DNA of 49,274 bases from contig DXGO01000147.1 in the NCBI GenBank assembly GCA_019113885.1, positions 1 through 49,274 on the forward strand, given 5' to 3'. A program made the position numbers and the translations under genes. Below are positions 17,258 through 25,272 of the stretch, in pieces. How positions within the stretch are numbered: position 1 is the stretch's first letter; each line of letters starts with the position of its first letter. The notes below the pieces were generated by a model, which did no database searches, had not been told where the DNA came from, and saw only the letters and a list, made by a program, of their open reading frames with translations. This DNA is from Candidatus Alistipes intestinipullorum (lineage in GTDB: Bacteria; Bacteroidota; Bacteroidia; Bacteroidales; Rikenellaceae).

Positions 17258-18271
17258 TTAATCGTTCATAAATGGGAGCAGGATGTTGTTCAGCTGTTCG
17301 TGCTCGACGAGGAATCCGTCGTGCCCGAACGGCGAATCGATTTCATAGTAGCTGCTGCCGGGAATCCGTCGATGCAGCAGGCGCATCTCGGCCGGGGTGA
17401 AAATGATGTCGGTTGTGATGCCGACGACGATCGTGTGGGCCGTGATCCGTGCGAGCGCCTCCTCCTCGCCGCCCCTGCCGCGTCCGACGTCGTGGGTGTC
17501 GAAGGCGTCGAGGATGGCGTAATAGGAGTAGGCGTTGTAGCGGCGGCAGAGTTTCTCGCCCTGGTACTGCTGGTAGGTGCAGGCCCGGTGCAGCGCCGGC
17601 GCCTCTTCACGGTCCTGTTGTGTGAGGTTGTACCCTTCGGGGCCGCGGTAACTCAACAGTCCGATGGCGCGTGCGGCGGCCAGCCCCTTCATGCCGGCAT
17701 CGTCGCGCGGCTCCCCGAAGGTCGTGTCGGCCTCGATGGCCATGCGCTGCGTCTCGTCGATGGCGATGGCCCAGGGCGACGCCTTGGCCGCCGTGGCGAT
17801 CAGTGCGAGGCGTGCGATCCTCCCGGGCTCCGAGACGGCCCACTCCACGGCCTGAAACCCCCCGACCGAACTGCCCACGAGCAGGGCGATGCGGCGGATG
17901 CCGAGGGCGTCGGCCAACAGTTGGTGCGCCCGCACGAGGTCGCGGATCGTGAAGGGCGGGAAGTCCCTGTACCAGGGTTTCCCGGTGGCGGGGTTTACAT
18001 GCAGCGGGCCCGTCGTGCCGTAGTGCGACCCGATGATGTTGGCACAGATAACGAAATGCCGTGCCGGGTCGAGAAAACACCCCTCCTCGACCGTGTGGGG
18101 CCACCAGTCGGCGACGTCCGAATTGGCGGTCAGCGCATGGCATACCCAGATGGCGTTGTCGCGGGCATCGTTCAGTTTCCCGTAGGTGTGGTAGGCGATG
18201 CGCAGTTCGGGCAACGTGTGTCCGGTCTCCAGTTCGAACGGCCCGGGGGCGATGTAAACCTGTGCGTCCAT
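17258..18271 (-). CDS. metX: Homoserine O-acetyltransferase
   Basis: Alpha/beta-hydrolase-fold enzyme transferring an acyl group, usually acetyl from acetyl-CoA, to homoserine. The 337 residues show the MetX pattern: LELRIAYHTYG-like start (LPELRIAYHTYGKLN), VWVCHALTANSD, and IIGSHYGTTGPLHVNPATG. The nucleophile elbow is LLVGSSVGGFQAVEWA. The C-terminal catalytic Asp is in TDIIFTPAEMRLL and the His in FGHDGFLVEH. Length is slightly shorter than the usual 350-380. Acetyl rather than succinyl transfer is inferred from the pairing with metY and is not proven. It lies 21 bases after metY and 11 before hom. Confidence 0.92.
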   Translation of the reverse strand: MDAQVYIAPGPFELETGHTLPELRIAYHTYGKLNDARDNAIWVCHALTANSDVADWWPHTVEEGCFLDPARHFVICANIIGSHYGTTGPLHVNPATGKPWYRDFPPFTIRDLVRAHQLLADALGIRRIALLVGSSVGGFQAVEWAVSEPGRIARLALIATAAKASPWAIAIDETQRMAIEADTTFGEPRDDAGMKGLAAARAIGLLSYRGPEGYNLTQQDREEAPALHRACTYQQYQGEKLCRRYNAYSYYAILDAFDTHDVGRGRGGEEEALARITAHTIVVGITTDIIFTPAEMRLLHRRIPGSSYYEIDSPFGHDGFLVEHEQLNNILLPFMND

Positions 18272-18292
18272 TGAATCGATCTCTCTGTCCAG

Positions 18293-19579
18293 TTATTCGA
18301 CATGTGCGAAGGCCTGTTCGAAGTCCTCGATCAGGTCTTCGACGTTCTCCAGCCCGAGCGAAATGCGCAACAGCGTGGGCGTGACACCCGCGGCGGTGAG
18401 GTCGGCCTCGCTAAGCTGCTTGTGGGTTGTCGATGCGGGGTGTGTGATGACGGTGATCGAGTCCCCGATCATAGTCATGTTGGCCGCCAACTGGAGCGAT
18501 TCGACAAAGCGTACGGTGCTCTCCAGCGTCCCCTTCAGCTCGATCGTGAAGACGGCCGACGACCCGAAGCGGTAGTATTTGTGGGCATTTGCGTAGCTCG
18601 GGTGCGATTCGAAGCCTACGTAGCTGACGCTCTTTACCTTGGGATGGTTGCGGCAATACTCGGCCAGGCGGCGTGTCGACTCCACCTCGTGCTTCACGCG
18701 CAGCGAGAGGGTCTCGAGCCCGATCATCATCAGGTAGGCGTCGAATGGCGATGGGCAGCAGCCCATGTCGCGCAGCCCGTCGACCCGGCACTTGACGATA
18801 AAGGCCGCCTTGCCGAAGGTCTTGTAGAGGTTCAACCCGTGATACCCTTCCGAGGGACCGTCGATCTGCGGGAATTTGCCGTTGGCCCAGTTGTAGTTGC
18901 CGCCGTCGACGATCACGCCGCCCATGGCGGTACCGTGGCCGTTGATCCACTTCGTGGCGGAGTCCACGACGATGTTGGCACCCCACTCAAAGGGGTTGCA
19001 GAGATAGCCTGCGGCGCCGAACGTGTTGTCGACCACGAACGGCACGTCGCGCCGGCGGGCCAGTTCGCCCAGGGCCTGCAGGTCGGGAACCGCGCAGGTG
19101 GGGTTGCCCATGCTCTCGACGTAGATCGCCTTGGTGCGGTCGTCGATCAGGGCGTCGAACGCCTCGGGCTCCTCGCTCGGGGCGATGCGGCAGTCGATGC
19201 CGAGTTTGCGCAGCGTGATGCGGAACTGGTTGTAGGTCCCTCCGTAGAGGAAGGGCGAGGTGACGATGTTGTCGCCTTCGGCGGCCAGCGAGAGCACGGT
19301 GACCAGGATGGCCGACATGCCCGACGAGACGGCCAGGGCCCCGACGGCGCCGTAGAGGGCGGCGATACGCTCTTCATAGTTCGTCGTGGTGGGGTTCTGG
19401 AGGCGGGTATAGATGTTGCCGGGCTCGCTCAACTCGAAAAGACGTGCGGCGTGGTCGCAACTGCGGAAGCGGTATGCGGCCGTGGGATAGATCGCCACGC
19501 CGCGCGCTCCGGTCGGTTCGTCTTTCTGGAGGCCCGCATGGATTTGCAGGGTTTCGAAACGGTACTTCTTGGTATCCAT
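18293..19579 (-). CDS. metY: O-acetylhomoserine sulfhydrylase
   Basis: PLP enzyme that makes homocysteine directly from O-acetylhomoserine and sulfide. The 428 residues fit MetY. Visible motifs are FETLQIHAGLQKDEPTGAR at the N-terminus, YTRLQNPTTTNYEERIAALY, and the PLP lysine Lys210 in VVDSATKWINGHGTAMGG. The C-terminal SDLTAAGVTPTLLRISLGLE-like end is also present. It is the first enzyme gene of the operon with metX and hom; together they take aspartate semialdehyde to homocysteine. The 5' leader (19580-19768) encodes a Met/Cys-rich peptide and an intrinsic terminator, so transcription into metY is probably controlled by attenuation. Confidence 0.94.
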   Translation of the reverse strand: MDTKKYRFETLQIHAGLQKDEPTGARGVAIYPTAAYRFRSCDHAARLFELSEPGNIYTRLQNPTTTNYEERIAALYGAVGALAVSSGMSAILVTVLSLAAEGDNIVTSPFLYGGTYNQFRITLRKLGIDCRIAPSEEPEAFDALIDDRTKAIYVESMGNPTCAVPDLQALGELARRRDVPFVVDNTFGAAGYLCNPFEWGANIVVDSATKWINGHGTAMGGVIVDGGNYNWANGKFPQIDGPSEGYHGLNLYKTFGKAAFIVKCRVDGLRDMGCCPSPFDAYLMMIGLETLSLRVKHEVESTRRLAEYCRNHPKVKSVSYVGFESHPSYANAHKYYRFGSSAVFTIELKGTLESTVRFVESLQLAANMTMIGDSITVITHPASTTHKQLSEADLTAAGVTPTLLRISLGLENVEDLIEDFEQAFAHVE

Positions 19580-19602
19580 ATAAATTTAAATTGAGAGTCC
19601 AC

Positions 19603-19633
19603 AAAAAAAATCCGACCTCAGGGAAGCCGGATT
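19603..19633 (-). terminator. Intrinsic terminator in the metY leader (attenuator)
   Basis: On the minus strand, arm AATCCGGCTTC pairs with GAGGTCGGATT (11 bp including two G-U pairs, loop of three) and is followed by an unbroken run of T, eight counting the last two stem bases. It lies 23 bases after the leader peptide stop codon and about 24 bases before the metY ATG, so it would block expression of the operon whenever it forms. Confidence 0.8.
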
Positions 19634-19667
19634 GTATTTGTCGGAACACGATGAATTTACACCCGGC
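19626..19667 (-). promoter_or_regulatory. Predicted antiterminator pairing of the metY attenuator
   Basis: On the minus strand GCCGGGT (19661-19667, codons 29-31 of the leader peptide) can pair over seven bases with ATCCGGC (19626-19632), which is the 5' arm of the terminator. The two structures exclude each other. A ribosome reaching the leader stop codon would cover GCCGGGT and let the terminator form; a ribosome held at the Met/Cys run (codons 18-25) would leave it free. This is inference from complementarity. Confidence 0.6.
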
Positions 19668-19752
19668 GGAAACGGTTGCACATGCACATGACCATCATCA
19701 TGTTCTGATGAAGCATCTCGCTGACGCGATCGTATCTGCGGGCCGTGTTCAT
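19657..19752 (-). CDS. Met/Cys-rich leader peptide of the met operon
   Basis: A 31-codon open reading frame starting ATG at 19752. Seven residues are Met and two are Cys, with the run MMMVMCMC at residues 18-25, followed by NRFRRV and the stop. A perfect -7 box (19775-19783) puts the transcript start near 19768, so this would be the first frame on the mRNA, with a leader of about 16 bases. The peptide itself probably has no function; its translation would sense charged Met-tRNA and Cys-tRNA. A longer in-frame opening back to 19839 starts before the promoter and is rejected. Confidence 0.75.
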   Translation of the reverse strand: MNTARRYDRVSEMLHQNMMMVMCMCNRFRRV

Positions 19753-19774
19753 GGTGTTCTGTCGTTCTACGGAT

Positions 19775-19783
19775 GCAAATATA
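19775..19783 (-). promoter_or_regulatory. Promoter -7 element for leader peptide-metY-metX-hom
   Basis: TATATTTGC on the minus strand, an exact TAnnTTTGC match. Predicted transcript start is near 19768. No clear -33 TTTG at the usual distance. Confidence 0.7.
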
Positions 19784-19849
19784 ACAAATTTTTTCAGTTC
19801 GGATACTATTTGCCGGAAAAATTCCGTTGGAGAATACAAAATAGTGTGC

Positions 19850-20701
19850 TTATTTTTTGTTGTTTCGGTATTCGGTGGGAGATTCTCCTGTGTGTTTCTT
19901 GAAAAAACGTCCCAGGTACGACTGGTCGGGGAATTTCATCCTGTAGGCGATTTCCTGTACCGATAGGTCCGTGGACTGAAGCATCATCTTGATCTCGAGT
20001 ATCACGGCATGGTCGATGAATCTTTTTGCCGAGGTGTGTGCGATGTTGTGGACGATGGTCGAGAGGTAGCGGGTCGAGATGCAGAGCTTGTCGGCGTAGA
20101 ACGACACCTCGCGCTCCTGCGAACAATGCTCGTGCAGCAGGGATGCGAAACGATGGAACAGTTCGGTCTGCCGCATCGTTGTATCGGCCGATTCCTCGCG
20201 TTCGTAGGCTGAGAAGCGTTGCATTTTGTCGTAGATTTCCAGCAACAGGTTCTGCAGTCGGTTCTTTATTATGGTATGGCGAAATATGTTTTCGCGATCG
20301 TTGTAGGTGTAGGTGGTCATGTCGAACCAGATAATGGCTCCTTCAGTGATCCGTTGCGATGGGTTGACAATGGGACGTTCGCGCAGCGAGTGGAAAAAGG
20401 CGGGTTCGAGTCGGAATGCCGCTTCGGAGAAGAGTTCGTGCGAGAAGGCACAGTACGACGCGCGAAAGTTGTCCGTCCGGGAGGTCAGCAGCAGGAGTGA
20501 TCCCGGCAGTAGCAGTACCAGCGTATTGCGTTTCAGCTGTCCGTGGATCTGGCCGACAGTGATGTCGGCGCTTCCCTCGCGGCAGAAGAGGATAGCGCAA
20601 CCTTCGATTCGACATGCGTAGTTGTTGAAGAAGGCCAGGTCCGATGTCCCGATGATGAATTGCTCGTCGGCGGGAATGGTGAGGGGATTGGCGTAGATCA
20701 T
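19850..20701 (-). CDS. AraC family transcriptional regulator
   Basis: The 283 residues have an N-terminal cupin-like sensing domain (about 1-150) and a C-terminal double helix-turn-helix AraC domain (about 180-280). In the latter, FYADKLCISTRYLSTIVHN is the first HTH and VQEIAYRMKFPDQSYLGRFF the second, ending in TGESPTEYRNN. The start at 20701 is chosen because a -7-like box (20720-20727) lies just upstream; the frame is open further to 20785 but would begin before the promoter. It is transcribed away from the RND efflux operon and shares the intergenic region with it, so it is a likely regulator of the pump. The ligand is unknown. Confidence 0.88.
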   Translation of the reverse strand: MIYANPLTIPADEQFIIGTSDLAFFNNYACRIEGCAILFCREGSADITVGQIHGQLKRNTLVLLLPGSLLLLTSRTDNFRASYCAFSHELFSEAAFRLEPAFFHSLRERPIVNPSQRITEGAIIWFDMTTYTYNDRENIFRHTIIKNRLQNLLLEIYDKMQRFSAYEREESADTTMRQTELFHRFASLLHEHCSQEREVSFYADKLCISTRYLSTIVHNIAHTSAKRFIDHAVILEIKMMLQSTDLSVQEIAYRMKFPDQSYLGRFFKKHTGESPTEYRNNKK

Positions 20702-20719
20702 AACAATTCGTTTTTCGAA

Positions 20720-20727
20720 CAAAAATA
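20720..20727 (-). promoter_or_regulatory. Promoter -7 element for the araC-type gene
   Basis: TATTTTTG on the minus strand matches TAnnTTTG. The ATG at 20701 is only about 12 bases beyond the predicted start, giving a very short leader. Confidence 0.5.
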
Positions 20728-20815
20728 CGAATTTTATGGTTGGAAAAAATGCTTTTGTTCCGAAAAGCGACAACAATGTTCGCAATATAGAGGCATGATG
20801 CGAGTGATTTTGGAA

Positions 20816-20824
20816 TACTTTTGC
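20816..20824 (+). promoter_or_regulatory. Promoter -7 element for the RND efflux operon
   Basis: TACTTTTGC, an exact TAnnTTTGC match, 34 bases before the first ATG at 20859. It is about 90 bases from the divergent araC-type -7 box. Confidence 0.65.
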
Positions 20825-20858
20825 ACCGGGAAAAGTTTTTTAGTACAGTAAATAATAG

Positions 20859-22079
20859 ATGGAAATTATGAAACAAAGATTTGTGAAGGCTGCCATAATG
20901 GTTTGCTGTGTGGCGGCTGTCGGATGCAAACAGGCTCCGATGACGACGGGTCCGGGCGAATATGCCGTGTTGACTGTTGCTACCACCGACCGCGAAATCC
21001 CGACGAACTATTCGGCGACGATCCGCGGACGTCAGGACATCGACATCTACCCTCAGGTTTCGGGGACCATCTGGCAGCTTTGCGTGAAGGAGGGTCAGCG
21101 AGTCTCGAAGGGCCAGACCCTGTTTATCATCGACCAGGTCCCCTATAAAGCCGCTTTGCAGACCGCCGAGGCCAACGTCGCTGCCGCCAAGGCCAGCGTT
21201 GCTACGGCACAGCTCACTTACGATAGCAAAAAGGAGCTTTTCGCACGCAACGTCGTGTCGCAGTTCGACCTTTCGACGGCCGAGAACAACCTGCTGACCG
21301 CCAAGGCGCAGCTTGCCCAGGCCGAGGCCCAGCAGGTCAATGCCGCCAACAACCTTTCCTACACGGTTGTCAAGGCTCCGTCGGACGGTGTGGTTGGCAC
21401 GCTCCCCTACCGTGTCGGCGCGCTGGTGAGCGCCTCGATGCCGCAGCCGCTGACCACTGTGTCGGACAACTCGACGATGTACGTCTACTTCTCGCTGACC
21501 GAGAAGCAACTGCTTGAGTTGACTCGCCGCTATGGCTCGATCGACGCAACGCTCAAGAGCATGCCCGACGTACAGCTGCGGCTGAACGACGGCTCGATGT
21601 ACGACCAGAAAGGACGCGTGGAGTCGATTAGCGGTGTGATCGAAACGGGTACCGTGCAGCTGCGTGCCGCCTTCCCCAACAAGAACGGATTGCTTCACAG
21701 CGGAGGTGCGGGCGATGTTGTGCTGGCCAATGCCTACAAGGACTGCATTGCCATTCCGCAGGCTGCGACCTTCGAACTCCAGGACAAAGTTTACGTATAC
21801 AAGATCAAGGACGGCAAGGCCGCATCGTCGATGGTCGAGGTGGAGCCGATCTCCAACGGCCAGGAGTACATCGTCAAGTCTGGGTTGACGCCTGGCGACG
21901 TGATCGTAGCCGAGGGTGTGGGTCTGTTGCGTGAGGGCACGCCCGTGGTTCCCAAAGGTCAGGCAGCCGCTGCCGCAGCCCCTGCCGAAGAGCAGCCGGC
22001 CGCCGGAGCTGCCGCCGAGGCTGCAGGTGAAACGTCCGGCGATGCTGCCGCCCAAACCCAAAACGAGAAGGAGGAATAA
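20859..22079 (+). CDS. RND efflux periplasmic adaptor (membrane fusion) lipoprotein
   Basis: AcrA/MexA-like adaptor linking an inner membrane RND pump to an outer membrane channel. Of 406 residues, a lipoprotein signal ends at VAAVGCKQAP. A lipoyl half-motif comes next (YPQVSGTIWQLCVKEGQRVS), then an alpha-hairpin (about 95-165, rich in Ala and heptads). The second lipoyl half (VVKAPSDGVVGTLPYRVGAL) and beta-barrel and membrane-proximal domains follow. The last ~45 residues are an unusual Ala/Glu/Pro-rich tail. ATG 20868 is a second possible start. The pump gene begins 3 bases after the stop codon, so they form one operon with the outer membrane channel and TetR genes. Confidence 0.93.
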   Translation: MEIMKQRFVKAAIMVCCVAAVGCKQAPMTTGPGEYAVLTVATTDREIPTNYSATIRGRQDIDIYPQVSGTIWQLCVKEGQRVSKGQTLFIIDQVPYKAALQTAEANVAAAKASVATAQLTYDSKKELFARNVVSQFDLSTAENNLLTAKAQLAQAEAQQVNAANNLSYTVVKAPSDGVVGTLPYRVGALVSASMPQPLTTVSDNSTMYVYFSLTEKQLLELTRRYGSIDATLKSMPDVQLRLNDGSMYDQKGRVESISGVIETGTVQLRAAFPNKNGLLHSGGAGDVVLANAYKDCIAIPQAATFELQDKVYVYKIKDGKAASSMVEVEPISNGQEYIVKSGLTPGDVIVAEGVGLLREGTPVVPKGQAAAAAAPAEEQPAAGAAAEAAGETSGDAAAQTQNEKEE

Positions 22080-22082
22080 CCC

Positions 22083-25000
22083 ATGACACTCAGACATTTC
22101 ATTGAACGACCCGTACTGGCGTCGGTCATTTCCATTGTCATTGTGATTGCGGGTCTGATTGGCCTGGCAACACTGCCTATCGAGCAATATCCCGACATTG
22201 CGCCCCCGACGGTCATGGTGCGGGCCTCGTATCCGGGTGCCAGTGCCGAGACCATCCAGAAAGCCGTGGTCGTGCCTCTGGAGCAGGCCATCAACGGCGT
22301 GGAGAACATGACCTACATGACCTCCAGCGCTGCGGCCGGAAGCGCCTCTGTGGCCATCTACTTCCGCCAAGGCACCGATCCCGACATGGCGGCCGTGAAT
22401 GTGCAGAACAAGGTCTCGCGGGCCACCGGACAATTGCCGTCCGAGGTGACGCAGATCGGTGTGACGACCATGAAGCGTCAGACTTCAATGGTAAAGATTT
22501 TCTCGCTGTATAGCCCTGATGACAGTTACGACGAGACTTTCCTTTCGAACTACCTGAAGATCAATATCGAACCGAGAATTCTGCGTATCCCGGGCGTTGG
22601 TGAAGCCTTTACGCTGGGTTCCGATTACTCGATGCGCGTATGGCTCAAGCCCGACATCATGGCACAGTACAAGCTCATCCCCTCGGATGTGACGGCGGCG
22701 ATGGCCGAGCAGAACATCGAGGCGGCAACGGGTACGCTGGGCGAGAACTCTGAGAATACGTTCCAGTACACGATGAAATACCGTGGGCGTATGCAGACGC
22801 CTGAGGAGTTCGGCCAAATCGTGATCCGTTCGAACGACGACGGTACGGTGTTGCGGCTGAAAGACATTGCCGACATCGAGTTGGGACGTGAGTCCTATGC
22901 TTTCAAGGGGTATACGAACGGACATCCGGGCGTCAGCGCCATGGTGTTCCAGACGGCCGGCACGAACGCTACGCAGGTGGTGAACGAAGTTAATGCACTG
23001 CTCGACGAAGTGGAGCAGGAGCTCCCGAAGGGTGTGGCCATCGCCCACCTGCAGAGCGTGAACGACTTCCTTTACGCTTCGATGAAGGAGGTGATCAAGA
23101 CCCTTTTCGAGGCCATCCTGCTCGTGGTGCTGGTGGTGTATGTCTTCCTGCAGGACATCCGGTCGACGCTCGTGCCGACAGTCTCGATCATTGTGGCGTT
23201 GGTCGGTACGTTCGCCTTTCTCTCGGTGGCCGGGTTCTCGATCAACCTGCTGACGCTCTTCGCCCTGGTGCTTGCGATCGGTACGGTCGTCGACGACGCC
23301 ATCATTGTCGTCGAGGCGGTGCAGGCGCGTTTCGATGCCGGGTACAAGTCCTCCTACATGGCCACGATCGATGCCATGTCGGGCATTACGTCGGCTATCG
23401 TGACCTCGACGTTGGTCTTCATGGCGGTGTTCATTCCTGTGGCGATGATGGGCGGTACGTCGGGAGTCTTCTACACGCAGTTCGGTATTACGATGGCTGT
23501 GGCCGTGGGTCTTTCGGCCGTGAACGCCCTGACGCTGTCGCCGGCCCTCTGCGCCATTCTACTGAAGCCCTACCTCGATGAGAACGGCGAGATGCGCGAT
23601 AATTTCGCAGCCCGTTTCCGCAAGGCGTTCAATACTGCATTCGGGGCTTTGGTCAACAAATACAAGCACGGCGTAATGCTCTTCATCAAGCACAAATGGC
23701 TGATGTGGTCGACGCTTGGTCTGGCCATTGCAGCACTTGTACTGCTGATGAATACCACCAAGACGGGTCTGGTGCCCGACGAGGACCAGGGTACGATCAT
23801 GGTCAATGTCACCGCAGCTCCTGGATCTTCGCTCTCCGAGACCCATAAGATCATGGAAGAGGTATCGGAACGTATCCAGGGTATTCCGCAGATCCGCGAC
23901 TTCATGCAGACGGCAGGATACGGTATGATTGCCGGCCAGGGTTCGTCGTACGGTATGTGTATCATCAAACTGAAGGATTGGGACGAGCGTCCGGAGAAGC
24001 AGGATGCGGTAAATGCCGTCATCAACCAGATCTATGCCCGTACGGCCGACATCAAGGATGCGCAGATATTCGCTGTAGCACCGCCGATGATCTCCGGTTA
24101 CGGAACGTCGACCGGTTTCTCGATGCACCTGCAGGACAAGGCCGGCGGTGAACTGACCGATTTCTACAACATTTACCTACAGTTCATCGCGGCGTTGAAC
24201 CAGCGTCCCGAGATCGAGCGTGCCTACTCGACCTTCAACATCAACTTCCCGCAGTACATGGTCGACATCGATGCCGCCAAGGCCAAGCGGGAGGGGATCT
24301 CCCCCACGTCGATCCTCTCGACCCTTTCGGGCTACTATGGAGGCCAGTACGTGTCGAACATCAACCGTTTTTCGAAGATGTATTATGTAACGATCCAGGC
24401 CGACCCGAAATACCGCCTCGACCAGGAGTCTCTCAACAACGTATACGTGCGCACCGACAGTGGCGAAATGGCGCCGCTGGGACAGTTTGTGACTCTGACG
24501 CGCGTCTACAGTTCCGAGGTGCTCAATCGCTTCAATATGTACAACTCGATCGCCGTGAACGGTACGGCTGCCGATGGATATTCGTCGGGCGATGCGATCA
24601 AGGCTATCCAGGAGGTTGCCGCCGAGGTACTGCCCCGTGGTTACGGCTATGAGTTCGACGGCATCACGCGTGAGGAGGCCCAGACGGGTAGCAACACGGT
24701 CATCATCTTCGGAATCTGTATTCTGCTGATCTACCTCATCCTGAGTGCCCTGTACGAGAGCTTCCTGCTGCCGTTCGCGGTGATTCTCGCCGTGCCGTGC
24801 GGCCTGATGGGTTCGTTCCTGCTGGCCAAGATCATGGGCCTGGAGAACAACATCTACCTTCAGACGGGTATCATCATGCTGATCGGTCTGCTGTCGAAGA
24901 CGGCCATCCTGATCACGGAGTACGCTGCCGACCGTCGCCGCGCAGGCATGAGCCTTACGCAGGCCGCCGTTTCGGCTGCCAAGGTCCGTCTGCGTCCTAT

Positions 25001-25268
25001 CCTGATGACGGTGCTGACCTGCGTCTTCGGTATGATCCCGCTGGTACTGTCGCACGGTGTGGGCGCCAACGGTAACTCGACCCTCGGATCGGGCGTCGTG
25101 GGCGGAATGATCGTCGGAACGCTGGCCCTGCTGTTCCTCGTGCCGACGCTGTTCATCGTCTTCGAGACGTTGCAGGAGAAGGTCAAGCCGCTGGAGTTGG
25201 ACCCCGATCCGCAGTGGGCCGTACGAGCCGAGCTCGAAGAGGTTAAAAACGAGAAAGATGAGGAGTAA
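22083..25268 (+). CDS. RND multidrug efflux pump (AcrB/MexB, HAE1 family)
   Basis: Proton-driven trimeric inner membrane exporter of drugs or other amphiphiles. The 1061 residues match HAE1 pumps. The N-terminus RHFIERPVLASVISIVIVI starts the first membrane helix. The proton-relay helix shows AIGTVVDDAIIVVEAV (about 400-415) with the adjacent Asp pair, and two duplicated halves with large periplasmic loops are evident. The C-terminal helices include LMTVLTCVFGMIPLVLSHG and GGMIVGTLALLFLVPTLFI. No truncation or frameshift is seen. The substrate cannot be deduced. Confidence 0.96.
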   Translation: MTLRHFIERPVLASVISIVIVIAGLIGLATLPIEQYPDIAPPTVMVRASYPGASAETIQKAVVVPLEQAINGVENMTYMTSSAAAGSASVAIYFRQGTDPDMAAVNVQNKVSRATGQLPSEVTQIGVTTMKRQTSMVKIFSLYSPDDSYDETFLSNYLKINIEPRILRIPGVGEAFTLGSDYSMRVWLKPDIMAQYKLIPSDVTAAMAEQNIEAATGTLGENSENTFQYTMKYRGRMQTPEEFGQIVIRSNDDGTVLRLKDIADIELGRESYAFKGYTNGHPGVSAMVFQTAGTNATQVVNEVNALLDEVEQELPKGVAIAHLQSVNDFLYASMKEVIKTLFEAILLVVLVVYVFLQDIRSTLVPTVSIIVALVGTFAFLSVAGFSINLLTLFALVLAIGTVVDDAIIVVEAVQARFDAGYKSSYMATIDAMSGITSAIVTSTLVFMAVFIPVAMMGGTSGVFYTQFGITMAVAVGLSAVNALTLSPALCAILLKPYLDENGEMRDNFAARFRKAFNTAFGALVNKYKHGVMLFIKHKWLMWSTLGLAIAALVLLMNTTKTGLVPDEDQGTIMVNVTAAPGSSLSETHKIMEEVSERIQGIPQIRDFMQTAGYGMIAGQGSSYGMCIIKLKDWDERPEKQDAVNAVINQIYARTADIKDAQIFAVAPPMISGYGTSTGFSMHLQDKAGGELTDFYNIYLQFIAALNQRPEIERAYSTFNINFPQYMVDIDAAKAKREGISPTSILSTLSGYYGGQYVSNINRFSKMYYVTIQADPKYRLDQESLNNVYVRTDSGEMAPLGQFVTLTRVYSSEVLNRFNMYNSIAVNGTAADGYSSGDAIKAIQEVAAEVLPRGYGYEFDGITREEAQTGSNTVIIFGICILLIYLILSALYESFLLPFAVILAVPCGLMGSFLLAKIMGLENNIYLQTGIIMLIGLLSKTAILITEYAADRRRAGMSLTQAAVSAAKVRLRPILMTVLTCVFGMIPLVLSHGVGANGNSTLGSGVVGGMIVGTLALLFLVPTLFIVFETLQEKVKPLELDPDPQWAVRAELEEVKNEKDEE

Positions 25269-25272
25269 CGCT

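Noticed and set aside
16038..19752. SAM riboswitch upstream of the methionine operon
   Set aside because: The leader is short and mostly occupied by the Met/Cys-rich coding frame and terminator; no SAM-I type core was recognised by eye. A covariance-model search would settle it.
20702..20858. Possible operator repeats in the araC/RND intergenic region (several TTCG/CGAA elements)
   Set aside because: The repeats are short, AT-biased and not convincingly phased or symmetric, so no site is called.
20343..22433. 696-codon minus-strand frame opposite the efflux adaptor
   Set aside because: Covers parts of two real plus-strand genes, the divergent promoter region and part of the AraC gene in another frame.
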